Below, one piece after another: positions 23,797 through 32,222 of a DNA stretch of 32,750 bases. Within the stretch, counting starts at the first letter, position 1. Each line of letters opens with the position of its first letter. The translations under genes and the position numbers were made by a program. The stretch comes from an uncultured Microcaldota archaeon (GTDB lineage Archaea; Micrarchaeota; Micrarchaeia; Norongarragalinales; Norongarragalinaceae). The notes beneath the pieces were generated by a model. It saw only the letters and a list, made by a program, of their open reading frames with translations, was not told where the DNA came from and ran no database searches. The stretch is taken from NCBI GenBank assembly GCA_903893865.1, contig CAITNU010000026.1:1-32750 (forward strand). Direction: 5' to 3'.

Positions 23797-24411
23797 ATGG
23801 TCGCTGTTGCTGAAGTAATCAAGAAAATGCGGGCCGACGGAATGACGCGCGAACAAATAATCGAGAGCCTGACCGAACTCGGTTTTCCCAACGCTGAAGA
23901 GTTGTACGACAAAAACGCGGCAGGCGCCAAGCCGTTAGTTCCGCAAGCTCCCGCGCCTAAATCTTTCGGTTTAGCGGAAGCTGCGGAGAAAGAAGAAAAC
24001 GAGGAAAACGAGAAGGAAGAGGAAGCCGAGCCGCAGGAAGAAACAGAACCGCAGGAAAAACCTTTGTTTGATAAAACGAAAGAAAAGGAAACCGAGGAAG
24101 AATCTGTAGCCGCATCCGGCGAACAGGAAAACCCGCGAGCGCTAAGCATAACGCAAGTGGGTGACGACGGGCTTGAAAAGACGGTGAGCATCGAAGACAT
24201 GCTCTCCAAAGAGACGCAAACGAGCGCAGGCGGCGCGGCGAACGCAGGCGGCGTGAGCGCTGCAACGCGCTTCGAGACAGCTTCGCTGCGGGCGAAACTC
24301 GATGAGACGAACGCGTTGTTGAAGGCGTTGTCGGACGTGAACAAAAAGATTCTCGAGACGGATCGCGAAGTTCTAATGCGGTTGAAGGCAAAGGAAACGA
24401 AACCGGCATAA
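23797..24411 (+). CDS. hypothetical acidic protein with helical ends
   Basis: From the ATG at 23797 the product is 204 aa. The N-terminal 40 residues form a small helical domain (EVIKKMRADGMTREQIIESLTELG). A long E/K/P/Q-rich, probably disordered linker follows, and the C-terminal 45 residues form a coiled coil (LRAKLDETNALLKALSDVNKKI). ATTTAAAG at 23759-23766 lies about 31-38 bases before the ATG. Function is unknown; the design suggests a scaffold or adaptor. Confidence 0.65.
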   Translation: MVAVAEVIKKMRADGMTREQIIESLTELGFPNAEELYDKNAAGAKPLVPQAPAPKSFGLAEAAEKEENEENEKEEEAEPQEETEPQEKPLFDKTKEKETEEESVAASGEQENPRALSITQVGDDGLEKTVSIEDMLSKETQTSAGGAANAGGVSAATRFETASLRAKLDETNALLKALSDVNKKILETDREVLMRLKAKETKPA

Positions 24412-24444
24412 TTCGCTAAAATTCTGAAAAAAGTGGTTTTTCGC

Positions 24445-24801
24445 ATGACTGAAGAATTCGATTTCCCGAAACGCGTTTTCTCGCCGAACCTCGTTTTCGG
24501 CAGGCACGCGGACACGACGCCAGTCCGCTCGCTAGTCGAACGCTGGGCGCGAACCGGCGCAAAACGCGAAACGAACCCGTTCGACGACGCTGACTTGCTC
24601 GCGAAAGCGCTCGAGGAAAGCGAGTGGGGCGACGCCGTAGTTCGTTACCCGCCTTTGCCCGACAAATCCTTGATTCCTTACGCGCGGCAATACTACTTGT
24701 TCCTGCGAGGCAGGACGGTCGCGCAACGCGGTAAAGGCAAGCACGCGGCAATCGCCAAGGCGAAGGCCAAAGCCAGGCTCGGCCGCGCAAAACGAAGGTA
24801 A
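24445..24801 (+). CDS. hypothetical protein with basic Ala/Lys tail
   Basis: The 118-aa product from the ATG at 24445 has a folded part rich in aromatic and charged residues (NLVFGRHADTTPVRSLVERW, ALEESEWGDAVVRYPPLP). The tail of about 25 residues is dominated by K, R and A (AIAKAKAKARLGRAKRR), which should bind nucleic acid. It follows the previous gene by 33 bases on the same strand. No family is recognised. Confidence 0.62.
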   Translation: MTEEFDFPKRVFSPNLVFGRHADTTPVRSLVERWARTGAKRETNPFDDADLLAKALEESEWGDAVVRYPPLPDKSLIPYARQYYLFLRGRTVAQRGKGKHAAIAKAKAKARLGRAKRR

Positions 24802-24852
24802 CGCAAAGAAGGCAAAAAGGAAAACAAGGCAAAATAAGGCAATGGCGAGCGC

Positions 24853-25173
24853 TCAAGCCATGCCTACGGACGCTAAAACCATTATGACGAAAGCGCACAA
24901 TATCCACGCTACGGCGCCGTCGCCGAGCAGCTTGCCCAAGCCTTGGAAGTAAAACAACATTGCTATGATGAGGACAGGCAAGAGTATGCCTAAGCCGGCG
25001 CTGGTTAACGCGGACATCGCAGCCATGACAACGCCTAGAAACATGGCGAAACCCCATACCAGCGGATTATCGCCGTAAGTGCCGTTGCCAGTCCAAACGA
25101 GCAAAGCTACGAGTACGAAGAAGAAGATGACCGTCGTGTCTTCACTCCAACCGCTCAACGGCAGCCAACCCAT
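24853..25173 (-). CDS. small integral membrane protein
   Basis: The 106-aa product is almost entirely hydrophobic, with four predicted membrane helices (about residues 14-29, 37-53, 56-74 and 84-103), glycine and alanine rich, and no charged catalytic residues. No family is recognised. It ends the plus-strand pair of hypothetical genes by converging with them, and shares strand and style with the membrane-protein run at 26018-28452. Confidence 0.65.
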   Translation of the reverse strand: MGWLPLSGWSEDTTVIFFFVLVALLVWTGNGTYGDNPLVWGFAMFLGVVMAAMSALTSAGLGILLPVLIIAMLFYFQGLGKLLGDGAVAWILCAFVIMVLASVGMA

Positions 25174-25297
25174 TTTTTCAAAACACCTTTTCCGCCAGCC
25201 GCTGGCGCTCTGCGGCTTACGCCTGCGCCTGATGCTGGCTTAGCACTACTGTTAGGTAGTAACATGTTTAAAAAGGTTTCGCTAGGAGCTAGGAGCT

Positions 25298-25876
25298 CTA
25301 GCGCCTAGAAACGGGTTTGCCTAAATTGCCTTTTGCTTCAAGAGCCTTAAAGAGCCTAGACTGCCAAGGTGGTTTTCCCGATATTCCATACGCCGCCCAG
25401 AAATCGGTTACAACATTTACTTTTTGGAAATGGTTTGTTAACTTCTTGCGGAACTCGCTGAGACGATAAAAATCCTTTATGGATTCCGACCTACCTTCCT
25501 TTGCAGACCTTAAACGGCCAAAGGCATAACGGCACACTGCACCCAAAGCAGGTTCTCCGCCCGTTCTTCGTTCATCATCGATTTCCTTTTCAAATTTGGT
25601 TATGTCATTTTCCCATCTATTTATCCAGTGTTCTGATTCATACATTCCGTTTTCAGTGACTTTTAAAACATCGCCTATTGTTTTGCACTTTTCTAGATAT
25701 TCTGAAAAAGGGCGATATTCCTTCTCTAATTTGAGACTAACACCAGAGGCGCCTGTTTTTTCAGCCGTCTTTTTAATTACAGTCAAATGCTCTGGTTTGA
25801 GTTGCAGTTTTAAGAGTTGTTGGGGTATGCGCCTAGTGGAAAGGGTTTTGACAGCAATAGTCCGACGAACGTTCAT
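25298..25876 (-). CDS. hypothetical protein, AT-rich orphan
   Basis: The 192-aa product begins at the ATG at 25876, with GGTGAT five bases before it; a TTG two codons earlier is less likely. It is charged and mainly helical (ENDITKFEKEIDDERRTGG), with FYRLSEFRKKLTNHF and a tryptophan-containing end (DFWAAYGISGKPPWQ). No family is recognised. Codon use is visibly AT-rich compared with neighbours, as in the orphans at 922, 5062 and 16037. Confidence 0.6.
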   Translation of the reverse strand: MNVRRTIAVKTLSTRRIPQQLLKLQLKPEHLTVIKKTAEKTGASGVSLKLEKEYRPFSEYLEKCKTIGDVLKVTENGMYESEHWINRWENDITKFEKEIDDERRTGGEPALGAVCRYAFGRLRSAKEGRSESIKDFYRLSEFRKKLTNHFQKVNVVTDFWAAYGISGKPPWQSRLFKALEAKGNLGKPVSRR

Positions 25877-26017
25877 GTGCAATCACCAACGCTTACCAGC
25901 AGTACGGATAGTCAACATTATGAATTGAACTATTTAAAAATAAGACTTATTATTCAAAGCTGTTCGAGGCGGCTTTGCACACAAATTCGGCTGGTCGGCT
26001 TGCGGTTCTGCTCGGCG

Positions 26018-26524
26018 TCAGTCTTCCTCGTCTTCTTCGCGCCTGCGCTTGTAACCGGGCACGTGCTCGAGGTCCTTGCGCAAGTCCTTGAGTTCACTGC
26101 GTTGCTCGCGCAAGAGGCGCATCAAATCTTCTCTTTCCTTCTCCTCGTCCGCGTGCCTCTTCTTCTCCTGGGGAGTCATGAAGTGCGGGAAAGAGTGCTT
26201 TATGCTTTCCTCGAGTATTCCGTGCGTCAAACCCTCGGAGTGAGCCGGCGGCTGGACTATTATTATCGGCCTGCGAATTTTTTTCTTCTTTCTCGGCAGC
26301 CCCGGCGCTTGCATTTGATGCATGCCTTGGTGCATGCCGTGAGCCTGGATTTGGTGCGGCGCAGCCATTCCGGCAGGCAGCGGCCGCGAAGCTGCAGAGC
26401 GCGAGCCTGCGAGCGCGGTCAAAAGCAATGCGGCGAAAGCGACGTACAACAGCCATTCCGCCTGCAGCAATAGCGCCGCGGCCGCGATTACGATTATGAG
26501 CGCGTAAGCAATCTTCATTTTCAC
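26018..26524 (-). CDS. two-helix membrane protein with charged tail
   Basis: The 168-aa product from the GTG at 26524 (MKMKIAYALII) has two adjacent membrane helices (about residues 5-21 and 23-39), a His/Met/Gln-rich linker (AHGMHQGMHQMQAPG), a basic KKKKIRR patch and a long charged coiled coil (EEKEREDLMRLLREQR). GAGAGGCGA supports the GTG; an ATG two codons on is an alternative. It heads a set of five related small membrane proteins. The Met/His repeat could bind a soft metal such as copper, but this is speculation. Confidence 0.62.
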   Translation of the reverse strand: MKMKIAYALIIVIAAAALLLQAEWLLYVAFAALLLTALAGSRSAASRPLPAGMAAPHQIQAHGMHQGMHQMQAPGLPRKKKKIRRPIIIVQPPAHSEGLTHGILEESIKHSFPHFMTPQEKKRHADEEKEREDLMRLLREQRSELKDLRKDLEHVPGYKRRREEDEED

Positions 26525-26636
26525 TGCGCGGTCGCCTCTCAACTCGCTTCAAATTCGCCTCAACGAAAACAAACGAAAACAAACGAAAAACGCGAAAAAA
26601 CACAACTCGTTCGCGCGCCTGACGCGCTTGCGCGGC

Positions 26637-27026
26637 TCAACCGATGAACTCGGGCTCTTCCTCGGCGCCGCCTCCGCGCGGCTTGCCGTACTTTCCGCCG
26701 CTCGCGAAGCGCGCGATGCTTCTCCCGAGAACGTCGATCATTTCGCCGTCAGCCGCAAACATGTCTTCGAAAAGCGTGTTAGCCTCCCAATTCGGCTTGA
26801 CTTTGATGTCGATATTAGAAGGGATATCCGGCTCTTCCTGTTCAAGAATCACGTCGGGACCCCCGCTTTCGCCGGCGAACGCCTGCGACGACTCGCGGCT
26901 GGGCGTGGAACCGCCGAGCGCTGCGAGCACTAGGAGCACGAGCGTGATGAAAGCAAGGAAAATCAAGCCTTCGTTTACGAAGAAGAACGCCAATGCAGCG
27001 AGCAGTAAAACCAGCAACAAATTCAT
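26637..27026 (-). CDS. two-helix membrane protein, tandem family member A
   Basis: The 129-aa product has two N-terminal membrane helices (MNLLLVLLLAALAFFFV and LIFLAFITLVLLVLAAL), a short polar linker, and a soluble C-terminal domain. That domain contains IKVKPNWEANTLFEDMF, then GEMIDVLG and IARFASGG. The same ordered motif occurs in the proteins at 27052 and 28012. GGGTGA eight bases before the ATG is a good Shine-Dalgarno. Function is unknown; the soluble domain should face the cytoplasm or the outside depending on topology. Confidence 0.68.
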   Translation of the reverse strand: MNLLLVLLLAALAFFFVNEGLIFLAFITLVLLVLAALGGSTPSRESSQAFAGESGGPDVILEQEEPDIPSNIDIKVKPNWEANTLFEDMFAADGEMIDVLGRSIARFASGGKYGKPRGGGAEEEPEFIG

Positions 27027-27051
27027 TGACGTCTTTCACCCCTGCGCTCTC

Positions 27052-27471
27052 TCAACGCCCTCTCATCATTTCGTCGGTCTGGATATCCTTACCCCGTTCG
27101 CTATGCTTGCCGCTTGCTACGCGGTACGCTGTGCCTCCGAACACGTTCAATACTGGTCCCAAAAAGTTTTTGCCGAACTCGTCCCACATGCTGCGGTTCT
27201 CCCAAGTCGGGTAGATTCGCACGCGGTAGAGTTCAGGGTGCTTCTTGTGCTTTTGTCCGAGTTGCACTACCATCGGGCCCTCGCTTTGCACTCGGCCGTG
27301 AGCACCGCCGCGCGCGGTGCCGTGCGCTTGCATGGCGCGGTTGTCGCCGCTGGAATAGTAGTAGAGAACGATGACGAGTCCAACGACGCAGACTACGGCG
27401 AGCGAGAGCATGTCGCTCATTAGGAAATAAAACGCTGCTAGTGCGAGCAATGCGACGACGAGCAAATTCAA
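27052..27471 (-). CDS. two-helix membrane protein, tandem family member B
   Basis: The 139-aa product starts at TTG 27471 (MNLLVVALLALAAFYFL) with GGGCGG upstream. Two membrane helices are followed by a G/H/Q-rich linker and a domain with VRIYPTWENRSMWDEF, then GPVLNVFGG and AYRVASGK, matching members A and C. It lies 25 bases upstream of member A, so they are probably co-transcribed. The family is not recognised. Confidence 0.68.
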   Translation of the reverse strand: MNLLVVALLALAAFYFLMSDMLSLAVVCVVGLVIVLYYYSSGDNRAMQAHGTARGGAHGRVQSEGPMVVQLGQKHKKHPELYRVRIYPTWENRSMWDEFGKNFLGPVLNVFGGTAYRVASGKHSERGKDIQTDEMMRGR

Positions 27472-27626
27472 GTTTAACCGCCCTTATTCTCCTTACGCTT
27501 TCTTTCCGCTTTTTTCGTTTGTGTTTTTCAGTCTCTTAGTTTATTGCGTCGAGGCGGTTTTAATGCCTTGCGTTTGAGGGCTGAAGGCTCGGATTCAAAT
27601 TCCTGTCAAAGCGCGGAAGCGCAGCG

Positions 27627-27923
27627 TCACATGCCGCCGTAGCCGCCGTACTGGTCCGGCGTAGGGTGCTCGGATTCCTTGCGCGAAATCAAGATTAGAA
27701 TGAGAAACAAACCGCCCACGATAAGCCAAAGCCGGTATTCGCCTAAATCGGGAGTCAAGTAAACTAGGGCGGCGAGCACGCCGCCTACTGCCGAAGCGGC
27801 GATCAAGTACTTGCTTTTGCTCGTAACGAGCAGGACGACGAACAACCCGGCTGCTATCCACCACAAGTTGCTTTTGACGGCGAGCAGCATTAGCACGATT
27901 ATGAAGAGGAAAGTGAAGTCCAA
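27627..27923 (-). CDS. small four-helix membrane protein
   Basis: The 98-aa product has four short hydrophobic helices (about residues 3-15, 20-34, 39-55 and 63-79) and a polar C-terminus ending YGGYGGM. It has no soluble motif domain, so it is not a clear paralogue of members A-C but sits among them on the same strand. The start is TTG 27923. Function is unknown; it could be a membrane partner of the A-C proteins. Confidence 0.58.
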   Translation of the reverse strand: MDFTFLFIIVLMLLAVKSNLWWIAAGLFVVLLVTSKSKYLIAASAVGGVLAALVYLTPDLGEYRLWLIVGGLFLILILISRKESEHPTPDQYGGYGGM

Positions 27924-28011
27924 AACTCAAAACCCCGAAAGCTTCTTTTTAGTTTCTCGCAGTTCGTTTATGCGCGCGCCTTTTAAACACGCTGCGAAAC
28001 GCTCTGCGTCG

Positions 28012-28452
28012 TCACCTGCCGCGGCCGGCTTTCCAAGGCTTCTCGCCCTCGTGCACGTGCCCGCCTGAAACCAGCCTGAACATCGAACCGAAAACCGTGT
28101 CGAGAACGTCGCCGGTGCTTTGCATCGTCATCTCCCAAGTGTTGCGGCGCTTGCTCTTCGGTTTGATGCGAATGTGCATTGATTTCGGAATCTTTCCGAC
28201 CTTGTTGCGGATGAGTATTTTTTCCTCTTCATACTCGTCCTCATCGTACTCCTCGTCTTCCTCTTCTTCGGCGCTAGCTTGCGCGGCGCGCAACGCAGCT
28301 GCGCGCGCTGCCGCCTGCCTGCGGCGCTGGGAATAGTCGAGGACGACGATTATTACGAGCAGAATGAGGCACGCTACGCCGAGGAAGAAAATGTCCGCGT
28401 AAAAGAAGAACAAGGCGCAGGCGAGCAAAAGGAAGTAAGCGAGCGGATTCAC
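28012..28452 (-). CDS. two-helix membrane protein, tandem family member C
   Basis: The 146-aa product starts at GTG 28452 (MNPLAYFLLLACALFFFY) with GGTGAC upstream. Two membrane helices, a long Ala/Glu linker (AASAEEEEDEEYDEDE style, residues about 50-77), then the shared domain: IRIKPKSKRRNTWEMTM, GDVLDTVFG and MFRLVSGGH. Its spacing of motifs equals that in members A and B, so these are diverged tandem duplicates. TTTTAA about 35 bases upstream on the minus strand may be the promoter of the whole run. Confidence 0.68.
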   Translation of the reverse strand: MNPLAYFLLLACALFFFYADIFFLGVACLILLVIIVVLDYSQRRRQAAARAAALRAAQASAEEEEDEEYDEDEYEEEKILIRNKVGKIPKSMHIRIKPKSKRRNTWEMTMQSTGDVLDTVFGSMFRLVSGGHVHEGEKPWKAGRGR

Positions 28453-28825
28453 GGCGCGTCACCGAAAGTCTTTACGCGTCCCGAGGTTAAAAGCGTTTTA
28501 CCGGAACCGCAGAGCATCGAAGGAACCTGGAAGCAGTGGGGGAATCAGGAAAACCCTTGAACTGAAGGGGGAGGAGCGAAGCGCGGCCCCCTGCGGTTCG
28601 GGGTTCAGAAAGCCTTAAAAACCCGTTTCGTCATTAACGAACACGCAATTCTTTGTTTTTTAATGGCTACTGTGCTTCGGGAGAGCAGCCGATTTTTTGA
28701 GTCTTTAATCCTTAAACTTTCAAGGCGGCAGCTTGACGAAAACGGCGAGAAAGGAAAAAGCGCTTTTTTGCGTTTGTTTTTACGGTTGTATTTTGCGTTT
28801 TTAAATTCAAGGAGAGTGGTTAGCG
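28453..28825. other. intergenic region between divergent genes
   Basis: These 373 bases separate member C (minus) from psmB (plus). They contain a strong hairpin (28559-28599), a TATA-like CCTTAAAA at 28613-28620, another T-rich/TTTAAATT box at about 28799-28807, and a psmB Shine-Dalgarno GGAGAGTGG (28811-28819). A 56-codon ATG frame runs from 28663 to 28833 and overlaps the psmB start by eight bases. It codes for a Leu/Phe/Arg-rich peptide with no recognisable family, so I do not call it a gene. Confidence 0.5.
28559..28599. repeat. strong intergenic hairpin
   Basis: GAACTGAAGGGGG (28559-28571) pairs with CCCCCTGCGGTTC (28587-28599) over 13 positions with one A-G mismatch and one U-G pair, closing a 15-base loop. 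It lies between divergent genes, so it is not a terminator for either. It could be a short structured RNA, a protein-binding site or part of an upstream leader. Confidence 0.55.
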
Positions 28826-29449
28826 ATGACTGAAAACGAGAAACAGTTTTTGAAGGGTACGACGACGGTCGGCATCACGTTCAACGGAGGCGTAGTCCTT
28901 GCTGCCGACAAGCGCGCTACGATGGAGACGTTCATCGCGGCTAAGGAAGTCGACAAAATCCACGTTATCGGAGACAAAATCGCGATGACACTCGCGGGAA
29001 GCGTCGGGGACGCGCAAGCCCTCGTGCGCATGATGCGCGCGGAAATCGAATTGTATAAATATTCCAAGGGAAGCGACATCACCGTTTCAGGCGCAGCGAC
29101 GCTGCTCGCGAACGTCCTGCAAGGAAACAAGTATTACCCGTACCTCGTCCAACTCATTATCGCTGGTTTCGACGAAAAGCCGCGTTTGTTCGATTTAGAT
29201 CCGTTAGGCGGGCTTCTTCCAGAAAAATACGTTTCAACTGGAAGCGGCTCGATCACGGCGTACGGACTCCTCGACGAGAACTTCAAGGAAGGAATGAACG
29301 AAGGCGAAGCCGTGCGCCTGGCAGCGAAAGCTGTTGCCGCAGCAATGAAGCGCGACAACGCTACTGGCGAAGGAATCGACGTCGTCGTCATTACGGGAAA
29401 GGGCTCGCGCCGAATCGCGAAGAACGAAGTCGCGAACATCATCGCCTGA
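28826..29449 (+). CDS. psmB: proteasome beta subunit
   Basis: The 207-aa product has a short propeptide (MTENEKQFLKG) cleaved before T12, the N-terminal nucleophile of TTTVGITF. Further signature residues are the catalytic Lys in VLAADKRAT (K33 equivalent) and YVSTGSGSITAYG with the conserved SGS. It forms the proteolytic beta ring of the 20S core. GGAGAGTGG precedes the ATG. fttA follows about 100 bases later on the same strand, an adjacency I recall from many archaea. Confidence 0.96.
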   Translation: MTENEKQFLKGTTTVGITFNGGVVLAADKRATMETFIAAKEVDKIHVIGDKIAMTLAGSVGDAQALVRMMRAEIELYKYSKGSDITVSGAATLLANVLQGNKYYPYLVQLIIAGFDEKPRLFDLDPLGGLLPEKYVSTGSGSITAYGLLDENFKEGMNEGEAVRLAAKAVAAAMKRDNATGEGIDVVVITGKGSRRIAKNEVANIIA

Positions 29450-29550
29450 AAAAAGAAAACGCGAAACGCATAAACGCAAAACACGAAACGCGCTGAAACG
29501 CACTAGTACTCAAACTCAATTAATTATTCAGTCAACCCGCAGGTGCTTTA

Positions 29551-31479
29551 TTGGTCACAAACAACGAACAAAACAACAAGGACGCAAAAAACATCATCAA
29601 GGAACTCCAAAAGCAAATCGAGGAAGTCCTCCCGCCGCAATGCGAACTCGCGCGAATCGAAGTCGAAGGCCCGCAAATTGTTCTCTACTTGAAGAACCTA
29701 AAATCGTTTTACGAAGACGAGAATTTAATAACGAAAATCGCGGGCAAAGTGCGCAAGAAAGTGTTGCTGCGAACTGACGAGACGGGACTCCACCCGCCTA
29801 CAGAGTCGCTCGCGTTCATCAAAAGCGCGATTCCGCCTGAAGCGGGCGTGCAAGACATTAAATTCGACCCGATTTTCCACGAAGTCGTAATCGAAGCGCT
29901 CAAGCCCGGACTCGCGATAGGGAAGAAAGGCGTAGTCCTCAAAGCCATTATTTTGAATACGGGTTGGAGCCCGCGCGTGCTGCGCTCGCCGACGAGCTCG
30001 AGCGAAGTTTCGAAGGCGGTTCGCAGCGCGCTCCTCGTGAACGCGGAAGAACGCAAGAAATTCTTGACCACGCTTGGAAAGAAGATTCTCGCGCCGAGCC
30101 AAGGCTGCGAGTGGATTAAGATTACGGCGCTCGGAGGCTTCAAGGAAGTCGGCCGCTCGTGCATGCTGTTGCAGACGCCGAAAAGCAACGTGATCATCGA
30201 CTGCGGAATCAACGCGGATACCAGCAACCCGCAAAAAACGTACCCTTACCTTACCGCGATGAATCTCGCTCTCGAGCAAATCGACGCAGTGATACTCACC
30301 CACGCGCACCTCGACCATTCCGGTTTTATTCCGTATCTTTACGCTTACGGTTACGACGGGCCGATTTACTGCACGCCGCCGACTCGCGATTTGATGGTTC
30401 TCCTGCAGCAGGATTGCATCAACGTCATGAACAGCGAAGGCAGCGGCGCGCCTTACGGCGAACGCGAAGTCAAGAAGGAACTCAACCACGTCATCACGCG
30501 AGAATACGGGGAAGTAACGGACGTCACGCCCGACGTGCGCTTCACGTTCCACAACGCGGGACACATTCTCGGCAGCGCCATGGTGCACCTGCATATAGGC
30601 GAAGGACTCCAAAACATCGTCGTTACGGGCGACTTGAAGTACGGCAGAACGAATCTGTTCGACAGCGCTGATACGCGTTTCCCGCGCGTCGAGACGCTCA
30701 TTATGGAGAGCACTTACGGCAGCCGCGAAGACATCATGCCTCGCCTCGAGGAGTGCGAAGCGCGGCTCGCGCAAACCATTCGCGCGACCGTGGCGCGGCG
30801 CGGGAAAACGCTTATTCCTGTTTTCGCGGTTGGGCGCTCGCAGGAAATCATGCTTGCGCTCGAACAGCAGTTGCGCAACGACAACGTTTTGTGTTACATC
30901 GACGGAATGGGGCTCGAGGCTAGCGCGATTCACACGATTTACCCTGAATATTTGCGGCACAACGTGCAGCGCCGCATTCTGCAGAACAACTCGCCTTTCG
31001 ACTCGCCCATGTTCAAGCGCGCGAACTCGAAAGACCGCAAGGACATCGTCGAGCGCGACGAGCCTTGCGTGATTCTCGCGCCCAGCGGAATGTTGAGCGG
31101 CGGGCCGAGCGTTAGTTTCTTAAAGCTCATGGCTCAGGACGAGAAAAACGCGCTTGTCTTCGTCGGTTATCAGAGCGCGCTATCGCTCGGACGCAAGATT
31201 CAGGACGGAGCGCGGGAAGTGCCTATTCTCGACGCGGTTTCGAAGAAGCAGGAGTCGCTGAAAATAAACATGAGCATTCACACGGTCGAGGGCTTCAGCG
31301 GGCACAGCGATTACTCGCAGCTCCTCGCATTCGCGAAAAACATCAGGCAAAAGCCAGCGCGCGTTATTACCGTGCACGGGGACGAGAACAAGACGGATAA
31401 TCTCGCGCGCACGATTAACCGCATGCTTCACGTTGAAACGCGCGCGCCCATGAACCTTGACACGATTCGCTTGAGGTAA
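29551..31479 (+). CDS. fttA: FttA/aCPSF1, KH and beta-CASP ribonuclease terminating transcription
   Basis: The 642-aa product has the archaeal CPSF73-like layout: two N-terminal KH domains (about residues 1-180), metallo-beta-lactamase domain with HAHLDHSG (about 251-258), NAGHILGSAM and VTGDLKYG, then beta-CASP and C-terminal MBL motifs (SGHSDYSQL, VHGDENK). In archaea it cuts nascent transcripts to end transcription. The TTG start follows GCAGGTGCTTTA, a good Shine-Dalgarno. All zinc-binding residues I can see are intact, so it should be active. Confidence 0.96.
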   Translation: MVTNNEQNNKDAKNIIKELQKQIEEVLPPQCELARIEVEGPQIVLYLKNLKSFYEDENLITKIAGKVRKKVLLRTDETGLHPPTESLAFIKSAIPPEAGVQDIKFDPIFHEVVIEALKPGLAIGKKGVVLKAIILNTGWSPRVLRSPTSSSEVSKAVRSALLVNAEERKKFLTTLGKKILAPSQGCEWIKITALGGFKEVGRSCMLLQTPKSNVIIDCGINADTSNPQKTYPYLTAMNLALEQIDAVILTHAHLDHSGFIPYLYAYGYDGPIYCTPPTRDLMVLLQQDCINVMNSEGSGAPYGEREVKKELNHVITREYGEVTDVTPDVRFTFHNAGHILGSAMVHLHIGEGLQNIVVTGDLKYGRTNLFDSADTRFPRVETLIMESTYGSREDIMPRLEECEARLAQTIRATVARRGKTLIPVFAVGRSQEIMLALEQQLRNDNVLCYIDGMGLEASAIHTIYPEYLRHNVQRRILQNNSPFDSPMFKRANSKDRKDIVERDEPCVILAPSGMLSGGPSVSFLKLMAQDEKNALVFVGYQSALSLGRKIQDGAREVPILDAVSKKQESLKINMSIHTVEGFSGHSDYSQLLAFAKNIRQKPARVITVHGDENKTDNLARTINRMLHVETRAPMNLDTIRLR

Positions 31480-31501
31480 CGCTGGCAAAGAGGTAATGCC
31501 T

Positions 31502-32125
31502 ATGAACAAGCGCGGCAAACCTCGAAAAGGAAAATTTTTGCGCCCAGTCTTGCGTCCAGTCCTGCGCTTAATCATCACAGGCACGCCTGGAACCGGGAAG
31601 ACGGCGATTGCGAAGGCGCTGGCGAAGGCGAGCGGCGCCAAACTGATTCAAGCAAACGAAATCGTCAAGCGCAAGCGATTGTGGTTCAACCGCGCGAAGC
31701 ACGAAGCCGACTTGCGAGCGCTCAAAACCGAAATTCTTCGGGAAATCAAGGCTGCAAAAAAAAGCGGCGCCGGTTTCGTCGCGGAAGGACACCTAGTTTG
31801 CGAGTTCGCGTTGCCGTGCGACGAGTGCGTCGTGTTGCGTTGCGAACCCGCCGCGCTCGCCCGCCGACTGAAAAAGCGCGGTTACGCGCGCAGCAAAATC
31901 GCGGAAAACGTGCTTTGCGAAATACTCGATTACTGCGTAATACGCGCGGAGCGCGCTTACGGAGAGAAGCGCGTCGTGCAAATCAACGCCACCAACCGCG
32001 TTTCACCCGAGAAACTTCTCGAAGCGTTGCAAGCGAACGGACCTAAAAAATCGAGGCGCGAGGAGTGCGATTGGAGCTCCCTTTTGCTTGACGAAAGGTT
32101 TAAAAAAGGGTTGGGCTTATCATAG
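31502..32125 (+). CDS. Fap7/AK6-like adenylate kinase
   Basis: The product has the Walker A motif GTPGTGKT (residues 27-34), a lid and NMP-site region (GFVAEGHLVCEFALPCDECVVL), and a basic K/R-rich lid segment (LKKRGYARSKIAENV) typical of the AK6/hCINAP/Fap7 family, which acts in small ribosomal subunit maturation. From the ATG at 31502 it has 207 aa with a 20-residue basic extension containing a short LRPV repeat. GAGGT seven bases upstream favours this ATG over the one at 31496. It follows fttA by 22 bases, so they may share a transcript. Confidence 0.88.
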   Translation: MNKRGKPRKGKFLRPVLRPVLRLIITGTPGTGKTAIAKALAKASGAKLIQANEIVKRKRLWFNRAKHEADLRALKTEILREIKAAKKSGAGFVAEGHLVCEFALPCDECVVLRCEPAALARRLKKRGYARSKIAENVLCEILDYCVIRAERAYGEKRVVQINATNRVSPEKLLEALQANGPKKSRREECDWSSLLLDERFKKGLGLS

Positions 32126-32222
32126 CGTTTCCTCCGGCGCTAGCCGAGGGCGTAACCGCGAACGCAGTCGCGAAAGCACTGCTCGCACGCAGCTCGCAAA
32201 GCGCGTCAAGAGGTGGGACTTT

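Noticed and set aside
25283-25310. CTAGGAGCT-type inverted repeats at the end of the 25298-25876 gene
   Set aside because: Short and overlapping the stop codon; no T run follows, so a terminator or binding site is not supported.
26644-27423. 259-codon plus-strand frame opposite the membrane protein run
   Set aside because: The minus strand holds genes with membrane helices, shared motifs and good ribosome binding sites; this frame has none of these.
28663-28833. 56-codon ATG frame upstream of and overlapping psmB
   Set aside because: No Shine-Dalgarno, no recognisable composition or family; it may be a leader frame but is too weak to call a gene.
29725-30960. 411-codon minus-strand frame within fttA
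   Set aside because: Antisense shadow of a well-identified gene; the product is Arg/Val-rich without domain structure.
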